This document shows, one piece after another, positions 11,595 through 21,960 of a DNA stretch of 64,000 nucleotides. Numbering within the stretch: position 1 is the stretch's first letter; each line of letters begins with the position of its first letter. Source of the stretch: Prorocentrum cordatum (lineage: Eukaryota > Sar > Dinophyceae > Prorocentrales > Prorocentraceae); assembly GCA_963575745.1 (NCBI GenBank), contig CAUYUJ010014208.1, positions 62,001-126,000 of the forward strand. Reading direction: 5' to 3'. Below the pieces are notes generated by a model. The model was not told the DNA's origin. It was given only the letters and a program-made list of their open reading frames with translations, and did not search any database. The translations under genes were made by a program, and so were the position numbers.

Positions 11595-12480
11595 CTGGGA
11601 AGCCAGGAGGCGCGATACCGGCCAGATGTCAGGGGATGTGTGGGACCCTCGAGTAGGAGTCCCACTTTGAAAAAAAAGGAATTCTGGGAATTTCGATAAA
11701 AAACATCCTCGATCTTCGAGGGTTGGAAGCGGGAAAACGTGAGAAGGCGAAAAACGTTAGAAAAACAATGGGAAATCAACGAATTTACCCTCTTTGGGTT
11801 CTCTCGGGACGGCTCTCGCAGCTCTCTTGGGCTGTTCTTGGAGCCTCGTCGGGGTCTCGTTGGGGCCTCTCAGGGATCGGGGGTGTGTTGGGGGCCTCTG
11901 GGGGGTCCCGGAGGCCTCTCGGAGGTCTCTGGAAGCCTCCTGCTCACGCTTTTGGGCCCATCTTGGGCCTGTTCTAGGGTGGTCTGGGGATGTCCTGGGC
12001 GCCTCTTCGGCAATCTTGGAGCCTTCTTGGCCCGTCTTGGGGCTGTCCTGAGGATCTCTTAGGTGGTCTTGGGAGCCTCTTCGGCGCTCTTGGACCATTG
12101 GAAGCTCGAAAAAGCGAGAAGCCAAAAACATGGAAAGAACAACCATGAACATCTACGATTTGGGCCTCTTCGGGCCGTCCCGTGACACCTATCAGACCTC
12201 TCTTGGGGTCTCTTGGAGGGCACCTGTGAGCCAAGAGAGCCGTCGGAAGGCTGACTTGGGCTGCTCGGGAGCGTATTGGACCATTCTTTCAAATTCTGAA
12301 GGCTTCTGGGAGGCGTCTTTGGCCCTCCTGGGACGCTGTGGAGGCTCCCCGGAAAGGCCGGGGGAGCGGTACCAGGAGCGTCCCCGAGATGTGGCGGGGA
12401 GGGACCCGGGGACAGGGGGGGCGGTATATATTTGCATTATACAGAACCGCGCGCGCGCTTCGCGCGCGCTTGGGTTCTAG
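11595..12480 (+). mobile_element. Repeat element copy 1, ends in CGCG palindrome
   Basis: The copy starts near AAGCCAGGAGGCGCGATACC and proceeds through CCAGATGTCAGGGGATGTGT, GAGTAGGAGTCCCACTTTGA, a phased TCTTGGGGCC body and GAGATGTGGCGGGGAGG to a short TATATA stretch and the palindrome at 12443-12479. The same order recurs at 13335-14456 (about 80-90% similar by eye). Shared ends and internal order suggest a non-autonomous mobile repeat or a segmental tandem duplication. No coding capacity seen. Confidence 0.65.
12443..12479. repeat. AGAACC / GGTTCT palindrome with CGCGCG core
   Basis: AGAACCGCGCGCGCGCTT followed by CGCGCGCGCTTGGGTTCT, a near-perfect hairpin at the right end of the preceding repeat. 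Confidence 0.85.
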
Positions 12481-13334
12481 CGTATGCCATGGCGTTGTGA
12501 GCTGCGCGTGCTTTTCGGACAGGCTCATTCCATGCCTTGCCCTAGCTCGTCCTCCAATATTTCTTATACGTCCTTCCTCGTTAACCCTCCAGACTCTCTC
12601 GGTTGTCCTCGCTTTTCGTTTCTCGTCTTGCTTGGGATTATGCGGGGGCTTGGAGCTGTTCAGGGCAGGCGTGGGAAGATATTCAATATGAAATGGGCTG
12701 GCTTGAAATGTACGGGTCTTTTGTGGATCTTCCTGTTGGGGCTGCCTTGAAGGCCTTGGGGCCCGCTTGGGTCCCTCTTGGGCTCTTCTTCTAAGTTGTG
12801 GGGCCGTCTCGAGCCTCGGCGCTATGTGAAGCTCTCCCGAAGCCATCCGAAGGAGACGATCGTGAGATTCACTGAACATGGAAAAACCTGAATGGCTTTT
12901 GCGTTTGTGGCTCTCTGGGGTCATTTGGGAGGGCCTTTGGGAGTTCCACTGGGGCATCTTGTGGCCCCTGGGGGCCGCCTTGAAACATCTTGGAGCGTCT
13001 TGGACCACTAAGGGGCCATCTTGGCGGTCAGCGGGCGTCGCTTGCTCTGAGTAGAAAGTGCCTGGGATGCAGCGGCCAGCGCTGTACATGAGCTGCTACC
13101 TTGGGCTGCAGCTCGCTGGATTCTGCTGCGTGAAAAGGCGCTGCTACCCTGGGCTGCAGCGCAATGCAATTAAATACCCCGGCATTACCTATCCCACCCG
13201 GCACTTGAAAGAGAGATGGACGTGCTTGGTTTGCGCATGAATTTCTGTCCTGAGTCCTGAATGGATGACCATCGAACCCAAATCCAAAATTCCCAGATTC
13301 CTTGGGGCCTTCGGAAGCTCCGCGAAACCGTTAA
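12481..13334. other. Spacer between the two repeat copies
   Basis: No gene recognised. Degenerate CTTGGGG motifs occur at about 12730-12800 and 12910-13020. A short direct repeat, GCTGCTACC(T)TGGGCTGCAGC, occurs near 13092 and 13140. Confidence 0.4.
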
Positions 13335-14170
13335 GAAGCCGGGAGGCGCGGTACCCGCCAGATGTCAGGGGATGTGTAGGACCCCCGAGTAGGAGTCCCA
13401 CTTTGATGAAAAAAAAGAATTCTGGGAATTCCCTTTTTTCCCAAAATCCTCAATCTTTGAGGATTGGAAGCGGGAAAAAGTGGGAAGGCGAAAAACATTG
13501 AAAAAACACGGGGAATTAACGATTTTGCCCTCTTTGGGCTCTCTCTGGACGGCTCTCGCAGCTTTCTCGGGCTGTTCTTGGAGCCTCGTCGGGGCCTCTC
13601 ATGGATCGGGGGTGTGTTGGGAGCCTCTGGGGGGTCCTGGAGGCCTCTCGGAGGTCTCTGGAAGCCTCCTGCTCCCGCTCTTGGGCCCATCTTGGGCCTG
13701 TTCTGGGGTGGTCTGGGGCTATGCTGGGCGCCTCTTCGGCAGACGTGAAGCCTTCTTGGCCCGTCTCGGGGCCGTCCTGAGGGTCTCTGGGTCGGTCTGA
13801 TGGCGGTCTTGGGAAGCTCTTCGGCGCTCTTGGACACTGGAAGCTCGAAAGCGCGAGAAGCCCAAAACATTGAAAAAACCCATGAGCATCTACTTACGAT
13901 TTGGGCCTCCTCGGGCCGTCCCGTGACACCTATCAGACCTCTCTTGGGGTCTCTTGGGGGCCACCTGGGAGCCTCGAGAGCCGTCGGAAGGCTGACTTGG
14001 GCTGCTCGGGAGCGTATTGGGCCATCCTTTCGCGTTCTGGGGGCTCCTGGGGGGCGTCTTGGGCCTTCCTGGGGCGGCGCTGTGGGGCCCCCCCGGAAAA
14101 GGCTGGGGGAGCGGTGCCGGGAACGTCCCGGAGATGTGGCGGGGAGGTGTGGGACCAGGGGGCGGTACTT
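13335..14170 (+). mobile_element. Repeat element copy 2 (paralogue of 11595-12480)
   Basis: Starts at GGGAGGCGCGGTACCCGCCA and follows copy 1 block by block: GTAGGAGTCCCACTTTGA, GGATTGGAAGCGGGAAAAAG, GGCTCTCTCTGGACGGCTCT, CGTCCCGTGACACCTATCAG, CCTCTCTTGGGGTCTCTTGG and GAGATGTGGCGGGGAGG. It ends directly in a TA/GTAT microsatellite and a perfect hairpin. No coding capacity seen. Confidence 0.7.
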
Positions 14171-14171
14171 A

Positions 14172-14174
<3 letters not shown>

Positions 14175-14209
<35 letters not shown>

Positions 14210-14400
14210 CATATATATGCATGTATGTATGTATGTATGTATGTGTGCATGTATGTATGTATGTATGTATGTATGTGTGTATGTATGTATGTGTGTATGT
14301 ATGTATGTATGTATGGCTGGATGGCTGTATGTATGTATATAATTATATACATATATATATATATCTACACACATACATACATACATACAGACAAACATAC
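14175..14400 (+). repeat. TA, GTAT and ACAT microsatellites
   Basis: (TA)n to about 14218, then (GTAT)n with GTGT variants to about 14340, then TATATA and (ACAT)n. Purely simple sequence at the end of repeat copy 2. Confidence 0.97.
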
Positions 14401-14401
14401 G

Positions 14402-14456
14402 TACATTCATATATAAGAACCACGCGCGTTCCGCGTGGTTCTTATATATGAATGTA
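14402..14456. repeat. Perfect 25-bp inverted repeat with 5-nt loop
   Basis: The left arm at 14402-14426 ends ...AAGAACCACGCG and the right arm at 14432-14456 begins CGCGTGGTTCTT..., perfectly complementary over 25 bp around CGTTC. The words AAGAACCACG recur at 14465-14475, at the start of the next tandem array. It is the cleanest member of the AGAACC palindrome set. Confidence 0.95.
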
Positions 14457-14470
14457 TACATGTATAAGAA

Positions 14471-14705
14471 CCACGGCTTCAACCTTGAGCGCTCCCCCGG
14501 GCACCCCCCCTTGACCGCGTCTCGCGGCCGGGGGGGCACCTCGGGGCACCACGGCTTCAACCTTGAGCGCCCCCCCGGGCACCCCTCTTGACCGCGTCTC
14601 GCGGCCGGGGGGGCACCTCGGGACACCGCGGCTTCAACCTTGAGCGCTCCCCCGGGCACCCCTCCTTGACCGCGTCTCGCGGCCGGGGGGGACCTCGGGG
14701 CACCC
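14471..14705 (+). repeat. 78-bp tandem repeat, three copies
   Basis: CACGGCTTCAACCTTGAGCG begins units at about 14472, 14550 and 14628. Each continues CCCCCGGGCACCCC, TTGACCGCGTCTCGCGGCCG, GGGGGGCACCTCGGG. Confidence 0.95.
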
Positions 14706-14717
14706 TGGAAGTAGGAG

Positions 14718-14832
14718 AGGTGTCGCGGGCGACGGGGCGGGCCGCGAATGGCCCGCCCCATCGCGTCGCGGGCGACGGGACGGGCCACGAATGGCCCGCC
14801 CCATCGCCGGGCGACAGGCCGCGAAAATGGCC
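14718..14832 (+). repeat. 45-bp GC-rich tandem repeat, 2.5 copies
   Basis: TCGCGGGCGACGGGACGGGC, then CACGAATGGCCCGCCCCA. Each unit contains the inverted repeat GGGCGGGCC/GGCCCGCCC. Confidence 0.9.
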
Positions 14833-14839
14833 CGCCGCC

Positions 14840-15430
14840 CAAAGCCACGCTCCTCATGGAAGGGGTCGATGGCGCCTTGGGCACCAATGGCGCTCGTAAG
14901 GACTTCATTGGTCGTGAGCCCGTTGCGACAAAACCGAATCGGGGAACCTTCGAAACGAAGGCGCAGTGGGCGGGGGGGGCCAAATTCGAAACGCAGCCCC
15001 CCCCCCCCGGACGCAAAGCACTTCCCGTGTCGCCCCCCAGGCCGCGCGCCCAGCTGACGCCTGCCGTTTCGAAGCTGTCGTCGAACATGCTGAGTGGGGG
15101 GAGGGGGGGGGCCCTAAGCGCTTTGTGCCCATGCCCCCCTTAGCACCCCCCCTCACCTGGCCTCGGTTCCCAAGCTCGGGGGGACTGCGTAAGGGGAAAG
15201 CACGACCCCCCTGGGTCACCAGGCGACGCTCCCTGTGGGTTCCTGGTGCCCTGGGGGGTCCTACACCCACTGAAAAGCGAAGACGAAATGCGCGGCGCGA
15301 CCCCAGCGTGATCGGCTCGGTTCGTTAAGCTGAAAAATTGGATGTGCACCGCGGTCCTCGGCTTCCTCCTTTTCCACCTCCTCGACTACTTAACTCCTCC
15401 TGCCAGCCACCCTCAAAGCTGTGTAATCCG
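14840..15430. other. GC-rich DNA with G/C homopolymer runs
   Basis: Runs of GGGGGGG and CCCCCCCC and scattered short frames. No domain or repeat relationship recognised. Confidence 0.4.
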
Positions 15431-15437
15431 CCAGTAT

Positions 15438-15487
15438 CCTTCCTCCTCCTCCTCCTCCTCCTCCTCCCCCTCCTCCTCCTCCTCCTG
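15438..15487 (+). repeat. (CTC)n microsatellite
   Basis: About 50 bp of CTC triplets with one CCC interruption. Confidence 0.95.
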
Positions 15488-15559
15488 ACCATTGTGGTTC
15501 GAACTGATCTCGGCCAGCTTGCCCTTCTCTTGGGGCCGTCGTGGGTCCTGGGGCCAAAT

Positions 15560-16280
15560 CAACAGGAGGGCAACGGGTGAAGCCGCCACCGTGCCTGTGT
15601 TGTGGGTCAGAAGCATATTGGATGCTTGTTGGGGTCTCTTGCGAAACTTCCGAAGAGCATTTTCGAAGCAATTCTGATGCCTCGTGGGGCTCGTCCGTGG
15701 CTGCTTGCGGACTGTATGGGGCTTCTTTGGGGCCTTCAGTGGGCTTCGTGGGGCCTCTGGAGTGCTTCTTGGGGGGAAGCAATTTTGGAATGTTTCGAAG
15801 TTTCCGGTGGGCCGTTTTGGGGCATCTTGGGGCCTCTTTGGGGTCTCTGATGGGGGCATTTTTAAGCCTCTTGGGGCCTCTTGGGGGCCTAGTGGGGCGG
15901 AAATCTGTATTGTCGGTTCGTGTTCCCCCTCTATGGCACCTTTTGGGGCCGTCTCGAGGCCCTCTTGGGCGCCTCTGGGACCGTTTGGGCGCCCTCTTCT
16001 GTTGTCTTGGGGGCCTCTCGGGGGCCTTTTGGGCCGTCTTGGGGCGCTGTTCGAGGCTTCCTCGGCAATCTTGGAAGGTCAGAAGCCCGAAAACGCGGGC
16101 AAGCAAACGACATGGAAAAACAATGAAAATCTATAATTTTAGCCTCGTGGGGCTCTCTTGGAAAGCCTCTCGGAGCGCCCCTGGGGCTTCTTGGGGGCCC
16201 CTTGGGCTTTGATGGGGCTATCTTGAAAGTCTTGGGGCGCTCTTGGGCCGTCTGTGCGGCTTCTTGCCGTCCCCGGAAGC
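15560..16280 (+). repeat. Helically phased TCTTGGGGCC tract
   Basis: Degenerate (T/C)CTTGGG(G/C)CC motifs fill the stretch. From 15956 to 16073, twelve successive TCTTG-like centres give intervals 11,10,10,12,10,11,11,10,12,10,10 (mean about 10.6 bp). The left border, GCCACCGTGCCTGTGTTGTGGG, is found inverted at 40435-40460 beside another phased tract, so the tract belongs to a dispersed family. No codon structure fits a 10-11-bp period. Confidence 0.85.
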
Positions 16281-16861
16281 CGTGGTGGGCGCCTCCGGGG
16301 GCGAAAAAGAGCCTCCGGGCGCCCGGGGGCAAAGTGGGTTACGGGGGGGGGAATTCGGGTGGGTGTCCCGGCCCGGGGCCCTGGCCCCCGGTGCCCCGGT
16401 ATATGATATATGCGCACAACTGCACTGGTGCTTCGCGCCGTGCACCTTGTTTCGCAACCTTCCTTTCCTCGAACATTCAGCACCCCTCCTTCTTGCGTCT
16501 GCTCCGTTCGCCCCCGGCCCGCGCGCGCGCGTCGCAGGGGCGGGGGGGGGGGCGGGCAAGCGAGTCAGCAGCGGGGGGGGCGGGGAGGGGGGGCGTCGGT
16601 CCCAACGAGCGCACGGCGCGAATTCAGGTCCCTCCCGCCGCATCGGTGGCGTCGACCCCGTGCTCGCCGTTGCCAGCGGCCGCGTTTTCGCAGTCGCTTC
16701 CCCCTCTCCGTCCTCCTCTGGCGCGGCGCCTCCGAGCCGGGATAGCAGCTGCGACTCTTCGCAGAGAACGAACTGCGTGGCGTTGTCCGCCAGGGTCGCT
16801 TTTTCGCAATGGGAGTCCGCCGCCGCGCCGCGGGGCGCGGTGAGGAATGTAGTCGGGTCCT
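16281..16861. other. GC-rich spacer, no feature
   Basis: Contains GGGGGGGGG runs, a TATATGATATATG block near 16400 and (GC)n words at 16520. No gene recognised. Confidence 0.4.
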
Positions 16862-18018
16862 TCAGAGTCCTCTGCGCTGATGTTCGGTTGCCTGGTCGGC
16901 TATCTCGCGGGTCTTGGTTGGCTGCGTTGTTGGCTGCTCGGTTGGCTGTCTCGTTTGCGTCCTGGTCGGCTGTCCGAACGTCCAAATGCCGCGCCCAAGG
17001 GCGGCGGCGGGCGGGGCCGAAGGCGAATAGATAAGCGCGCCAGGGCGGAACTGGGCGTCAGCCGTAGCTCCGTGGCCCACGAAAGCCTTCTTGCGCGCAG
17101 CCCCAGCCTGGCGAAGGAGGGCGGTCCAAAACTGCAGGGCGGTAGCGCTCTGTGCGCGCAGCGCGGCAACCTTGCGAACCGGCTTGCCCTGCTTTCTGGC
17201 GGCCCGCGCAGTGGCCCCCAGACGCTGGGGCGCCGCGCGGAGAGGCCCGCTTCTGGCGAGCGCCGCTGCGGGTGTCTTCCGGTGCCGCCCGTGGTCTGGG
17301 CAGCGCGAGGAGGGCTGCCGGACGCGCGAAGCGTTCTTCGCCCCGAAGCTCCTCTGGCCCGGAGAAGCCGCAAGCGCGCCATCCAGGTCCTCGGCGGGCG
17401 CCGCAAGCAGCTCGGGCGCCATGCCGCCACCGTTCCCCAACTCCGACAGCGCATTCGAGAAGCACCTGCTGTTGGTGGCAGTTCTCTGCAACTCCCAGGC
17501 GGCCTCAGGAACGCCGAACTTGGCGGGCCTGGCCTCCTCTGGCGTCCACGGGTTGATACTATCGCCGACCAGTTCGGATGGGTAGCCGGTGTGTTCGTGG
17601 AGAACCACATTGCGTTTTGCCGCCGCTCCTTTGCACGCAGAAATGGCATCAGCGTTGTCGTAGATGATGCGCAAGGCGACCAAGGAGTGCAACAACTCAA
17701 GCAGCAGCGCCGTGCTGTCTCGTGCGCGAGGTGGGCGCGCATTCAATCTATGTGTGTTGTGCCCGCCCCGTTTTGTCTGCGCACTCCAAGCGCGCCTTCT
17801 CTGTTCTTCGCGTGCGCCGGGATTTTGCTGTTGGAGTTAGCGTGGTTCCAGGCGGCCCATGCGCTGGCAGGCGCGCGAGCGTCGCGCCTTGTCGCCCACG
17901 CTAGAAGAAGGGCCTGTTTTGAACGTGGGGGGCATGGGGTTGTGAACGACCCTGGTGCAATGGCTCCGCGTAGTGAAGGAGGCTCCCGTTGAGAGCGAAC
18001 GAACGGGCAGGTGGGCAA
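16862..18018 (-). CDS. Unidentified coding-like stretch
   Basis: Minus frame 17746-16862 (about 294 codons) has a normal residue mix and no microsatellite: an N-terminal hydrophobic segment LLLELLHSLVALRIIYDNAD, then a polar middle, and Lys/Arg/Ala-rich helices (ATARAARKQGKPVRKVAALR). It could continue upstream in other minus frames as far as about 18457, which would require frameshifts or introns. I recognise no domain. Candidates are a decayed retroelement protein or a multi-copy dinoflagellate gene; chance openness in GC-rich DNA is also possible. No start can be chosen with confidence. Confidence 0.25.
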
Positions 18019-18589
18019 GTTTGGACAACGTCATTCGTACCGAAACCGACAAAATCTGGGGGGGTGGGGCACATAGCCAATGACGCGAGGGTCGTTCAAT
18101 GCAATGCCCGCGCGGCGACTTCAGCTCCGCAGTTGTCGGCGCTTCCATCTGCGCGAACTCCATGTCTGGCAAGAGTTGCGCGTTGGGAGTCAGCCCGCGC
18201 CGCCGGCGCGGGAGATCTGCGGTTCGCAACGACTCCCTCAGCAGACTGTCTCGGACCATCTGCCGCGCGCAGCGGACGAACCAGAACGAAACCCAAGATG
18301 AGTCTTTCATTGCCACGGCGACCTCGCCCTTGAAGACGCGGTGGTGTCGGAGCCAAAACGGCTCAGGATGTCTTGTGTGGGGGGAGTGGGGTGAAGAGGA
18401 TCGGGCGCGTCGAGCCCGATCAAGAGAAAGTCGTGGATGACTTCCAAGGTGGCCCAAGGTGTCCGAATATGGCTATGCTTGATGGCTGATTGAAGCTTTC
18501 AACGTGCTCCAGTAAGCTGGAATATTGGCCAGAGACGATCCGCTCGAGCTTGTGGTCGGACCGCAGCAGGCCTCTTCGATATGTTTAGG

Positions 18590-19260
18590 TCTGTGGGGAC
18601 GCGTCTCGGGGTCGTCGTCGAAACAACGTTGCTGGTTTTGAAAATGACTTGGAGCCCCTTTTGGTATATTTTTGGTCTTCTTGGGGACCTCGTGAACCCT
18701 GTTTGGGGCGTTTGGGCGCCTGTTGGCAGCTTCGTGGGTCCTTTAGGGCAGGAGGGCTCGCGCCTGGTGGCGGTGTGAAAGTCCTTGAAATGTGAATGGC
18801 CCTCTCTTGGGCCCGTCTTGGGGCCTTCTGCGGGGGTCGTGGGGGAATCTTTGGCCGTCTTTGAGCCTTCTCGGGCCGTCATGGGTTGTCCTGGGGCGAT
18901 GTTGGGGGCCCTGTGGGCCTTCCTGGGGCGTCTGTAGCACGGAAAAAATGAGAATACCAAAACTACGCAAAAAACCTTAAGACACGCGCAGGTTTTGGAT
19001 TTGGAGGCCCACATGGGGGTTCCTCTTGGAGCTTTCTGGGGCGTTTGGAAAGTCTCTTGGGCAATCAGGAGGCCATGTTGGACCCTCTTGGGGCTGCCGC
19101 CGGCTCGTTCGCAGGACTTGGCAACGACTCCCAGAAGCCCGGAGGTCTCATGGGACCCTCGACAAGGGCGTCTAGGAGACCCAGAAGCTGGGGATTCCGG
19201 AAGGTCCGGCCCGCAGGGGGGGGGTTCCATCCCCCCGGATTGTAAAAAGATAGGAAAAGG
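18590..19260 (+). mobile_element. Phased-repeat element, paralogue of 63.1-63.65 kb
   Basis: The body is made of TCTTGGGG(A/C)C motifs and ends GGATTCCGGAAGGTCCGGCC, CGCAGGGGGG, CCCCCCGGATTGTA, AAAAG and GGAAAAGGGAATC, followed at once by (TA)n. The same ordered blocks occur inverted at 63075-63650, again bounded by simple sequence at the same end. The copies share the GGTGGC(G)GT(G/C)TGAA, GGAGGCCCACATG and TTGGCAACGACTCCCAGAAG-like landmarks. Shared ends at distant sites in opposite orientation suggest a mobile, non-autonomous repeat whose tail seeds a TA-type microsatellite. Confidence 0.7.
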
Positions 19261-19261
19261 G

Positions 19262-19263
19262 AA

Positions 19264-19308
<45 letters not shown>
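19262..19308 (+). repeat. (TA)n microsatellite tail
   Basis: About 44 bp of pure TA directly after the phased element. Confidence 0.97.
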
Positions 19309-19313
<5 letters not shown>

Positions 19314-20098
19314 CATATTGTTACAGGGTGCGAACCCATCGGATTCGGACCGCTCCTTGAACAACAATCTGTCGCTAAGATTCTACGGGGGGTCGGGGGT
19401 GTCCAAAGCTTGACGTCTTATGGTCAAAACTATAGTACTCCCGTGTATCACTTCATGCGCATCCTCGTCCTCGGTGATACTCGGCGATGCAGAAGGCACA
19501 CGTCGTGGCAAAGCACAACAAGGTCCCCACCGCCTCTCAGGGGCGGTCCTGCCGCCTGATATGCCTGTAATCCCCCATCCCATGCGAGTGATCCGACCCC
19601 GGCTCCACGTTTACCCTGGGCCTTGCTGGCTTAAGCGGCCTGCAGCTCGTTAAGGTGCATGGGGAGGAGTGGTTGGGCAGAGTGGCATGCAGGAGTGGGG
19701 ATGAGTCCTCCAACTCCCCGCCTCATGGGGGATATCCCTCCAAGGGCCAAACTCCGAATCAGGCGGGTGGCCGCGCCGTTACGACAGAGCCTGCTTCAAT
19801 GCACAAGGCACTGTAAAGCAAAATGTTGCCGGTTCCCGCGATGTCCGATTCCTGGGTTGCATCCACCCGCTTGAAACGGCTGCTGGAAGATACAGCAGCG
19901 CTCAAACAAAAGGAATGAGGGCAGGAGGAAGGTAGACTGAGGGAAGCAATATTGAGATCGATACTTAAATCGAGCCTGTAACTATCCAGCGCCTGCTGGC
20001 ACAGTCAGCGTGAGTAAACCATCTGCAGCACAGCGATGGAGCAACGAGACTATTACGAATTTCGGCAGCCAACAGGCCCCCAAGGGAAACACTCTATC
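19309..20098. other. Unique spacer, no gene recognised
   Basis: Moderate-complexity DNA. The word GGGTGCGAACCC near 19326 loosely resembles a Pol III B-box, but no tRNA or A-box can be built around it. Confidence 0.4.
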
Positions 20099-20099
20099 C

Positions 20100-21230
20100 T
20101 CATCCTGATCCTCCTCCTCCTCCTCCTCCTCCTCCTCTTCGTCCTCATCTCCCAGGGGGGGCGCGCGCGCGAGAGCGCACGCCAGCGGTAGCGACCGCTC
20201 ACCGACAACCGACGACCAATGAAAACGGCGACGAGGACGAGGACGACGTCACCCGACGACAAACGACGGCGATGACGACGACGAGAGATGCTCTGCACCC
20301 TGCACTTTCCCGTTCCTCCTTCGTCCTCCCCCTCACTCCTCATCAATCCTCCTCCTCCTCCTCCTCCTCCTCCAGTTCCTCCTTGCGTTGACGCCCGCAA
20401 TGACAGATGACGACGAGTGAAGATGTGCCCCAACGTGACCCAAGAGGGCCCCGAGACTGCCGACAGAACCCCCAACACGGCCATAGGGGGCGACAAGACG
20501 TCCCAGGGACCCCCAAGGACTGCCCCACATGAATCATGGTCACAGTAATCACCAACATCATGGTCATCACCGCTAGCATCATGGTCCTCACCATGCGCAT
20601 TGCTATCATCAACATCATGGGCCACGACCACGACCACCACCACGACCACCACTTCCACCACCACCACCGCCACCACCTCCTCCTCCACCACCAACACCAC
20701 CAACACCACCACCTCCTCCTCCTCACCACCTCGCCACCTCACCACCGCCATCGTCACCCCCCCGCCGTCCCTCTGTTTCTCCACCCCTCTCTCTGCCCTC
20801 CTCGTCCCCCTGCTGCTCCCAAAAGGGACAAGCGAAGAATGCCGAAAAGCGGGGACGGCGGGAGACGAAAGAGGAACACGAAGAAAAGAACAAGGAACCG
20901 TCAGGAGAGGGAGGAAGAGCCCCCCCCATGGGGCGGCGGAGCACGATGACGACGACGACGACAACGATGACGCCGACGCCGACTGAGGACTGACAGCGAC
21001 GACGGCGAACGGAGAAATGCGATGACGACGACGACTACGGCGAAGCAGCATGACGACGAGTGACCACAGACGACGGGCGGCATGACCTCTGACGACACCA
21101 CGGCGGAGAATATGGAAGCATAACGGAACTTGTGAATCCGTCCTCCTCTCTCCTCCCCCTCCACCTCCCCGTCCTCCTCCTCCTGCTCCGATTCCTCCTC
21201 CATCCCCCCCTCCTGGGGCACGGCGGAGCC
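20100..21230 (+). repeat. Clustered trinucleotide repeats (CTC, GAC, CAC)
   Basis: CTC run at 20107-20145, GACGA-type repeats at 20225-20290, CTC at 20345-20375, ATCATGGTC units at 20525-20600, CAC/ACC repeats at 20620-20740, GACGAC at 20945-20990 and 21020-21070, CTC at 21140-21210. All long frames here are simple-sequence artefacts. Confidence 0.85.
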
Positions 21231-21234
21231 TCCC

Positions 21235-21375
21235 TCAGGAACCTCTCAGGGATCCTCAGGAGTCCCCAGGAATCCCTGGGGACTCATCAAGAATTCCTCA
21301 AGAATCCTTCAGGAATCCCGAAGGAATCGGAACCCCTCAGGAACATCAGGAATCCCTGAGGAATCCTCGGGGCCT
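21235..21375 (+). repeat. AGGAATCCCT phased array
   Basis: About 13 degenerate (C/A)AGGAATCC(C/T) units spaced 9-12 bp. The motif differs from the adjacent CAAGA tract but the repeat length is similar. Related words recur at 22030-22060 and 22540-22600. Confidence 0.8.
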
Positions 21376-21379
21376 CCAG

Positions 21380-21960
21380 AGCCCCCCAAAGACCCCAAGA
21401 CAGCCCAACAGGGCCCAGACAGAGCGCCAAGACTGTCGAAGAGAGTGTCATGACAGCCCAGGGTAGCCCACGACGATCCAAGATTGCTCCAAGATGGCCC
21501 ACGAAGCCCCAAAGACAATTCAAACGCGCCTCCAAAAGATCGCTGAGAAAGCCCCGAGAGGCCCAACTCATCCCATTCCCGGGGAAAGACGCACATTGTC
21601 AGCACATTTGCATGTTACGTCGAACACGATGGCCCAAGTGGCCCCCAAGATCGTCCCGACACGGCCCATGATGCCTCTAAGAAGGCCCCAAGACGGCCAA
21701 GGAGGGCCCAAAGACAGCCCCAGGGGCAGAAGACGGCCCAAGACAGCCCCTGGATGGCCCCAAGAAAGCCAACGAGGGGAAGACGAACTTACATTCAGAC
21801 CCTGTCCCGCCAAGAGGCCCCAAGAGGCCTCCAAGACGCCCCCAAGAAGCCCCCCGAGGGCCCCACGAGGCGCCGAAAGACCTCCCACATGCCCCCAAGA
21901 GTTCTCCAAGACGCCCCAGAGAGGCATCCCAAGAGACCCTCATATTCATCCAGGAGGCTC
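21380..21960 (+). repeat. Helically phased CCAAGA tract
   Basis: C(A/C)(A/C)GA words in register. From 21428 to 21555 I count intervals 10,11,10,10,10,11,10,10,11,12,11,11 (mean about 10.6 bp). Typical units are CCCAAGATGGC, CCCAAGAGGCC and CCAAGACGGCC. Confidence 0.85.

Noticed and set aside
14175-14400. TATA-type promoter
   Set aside because: Long TA/GTAT simple repeats at the end of a repeat element; dinoflagellate promoters generally lack a TATA box.
19309-19345. tRNA or SINE B-box (GGGTGCGAACCC)
   Set aside because: No A-box or cloverleaf could be formed around it.
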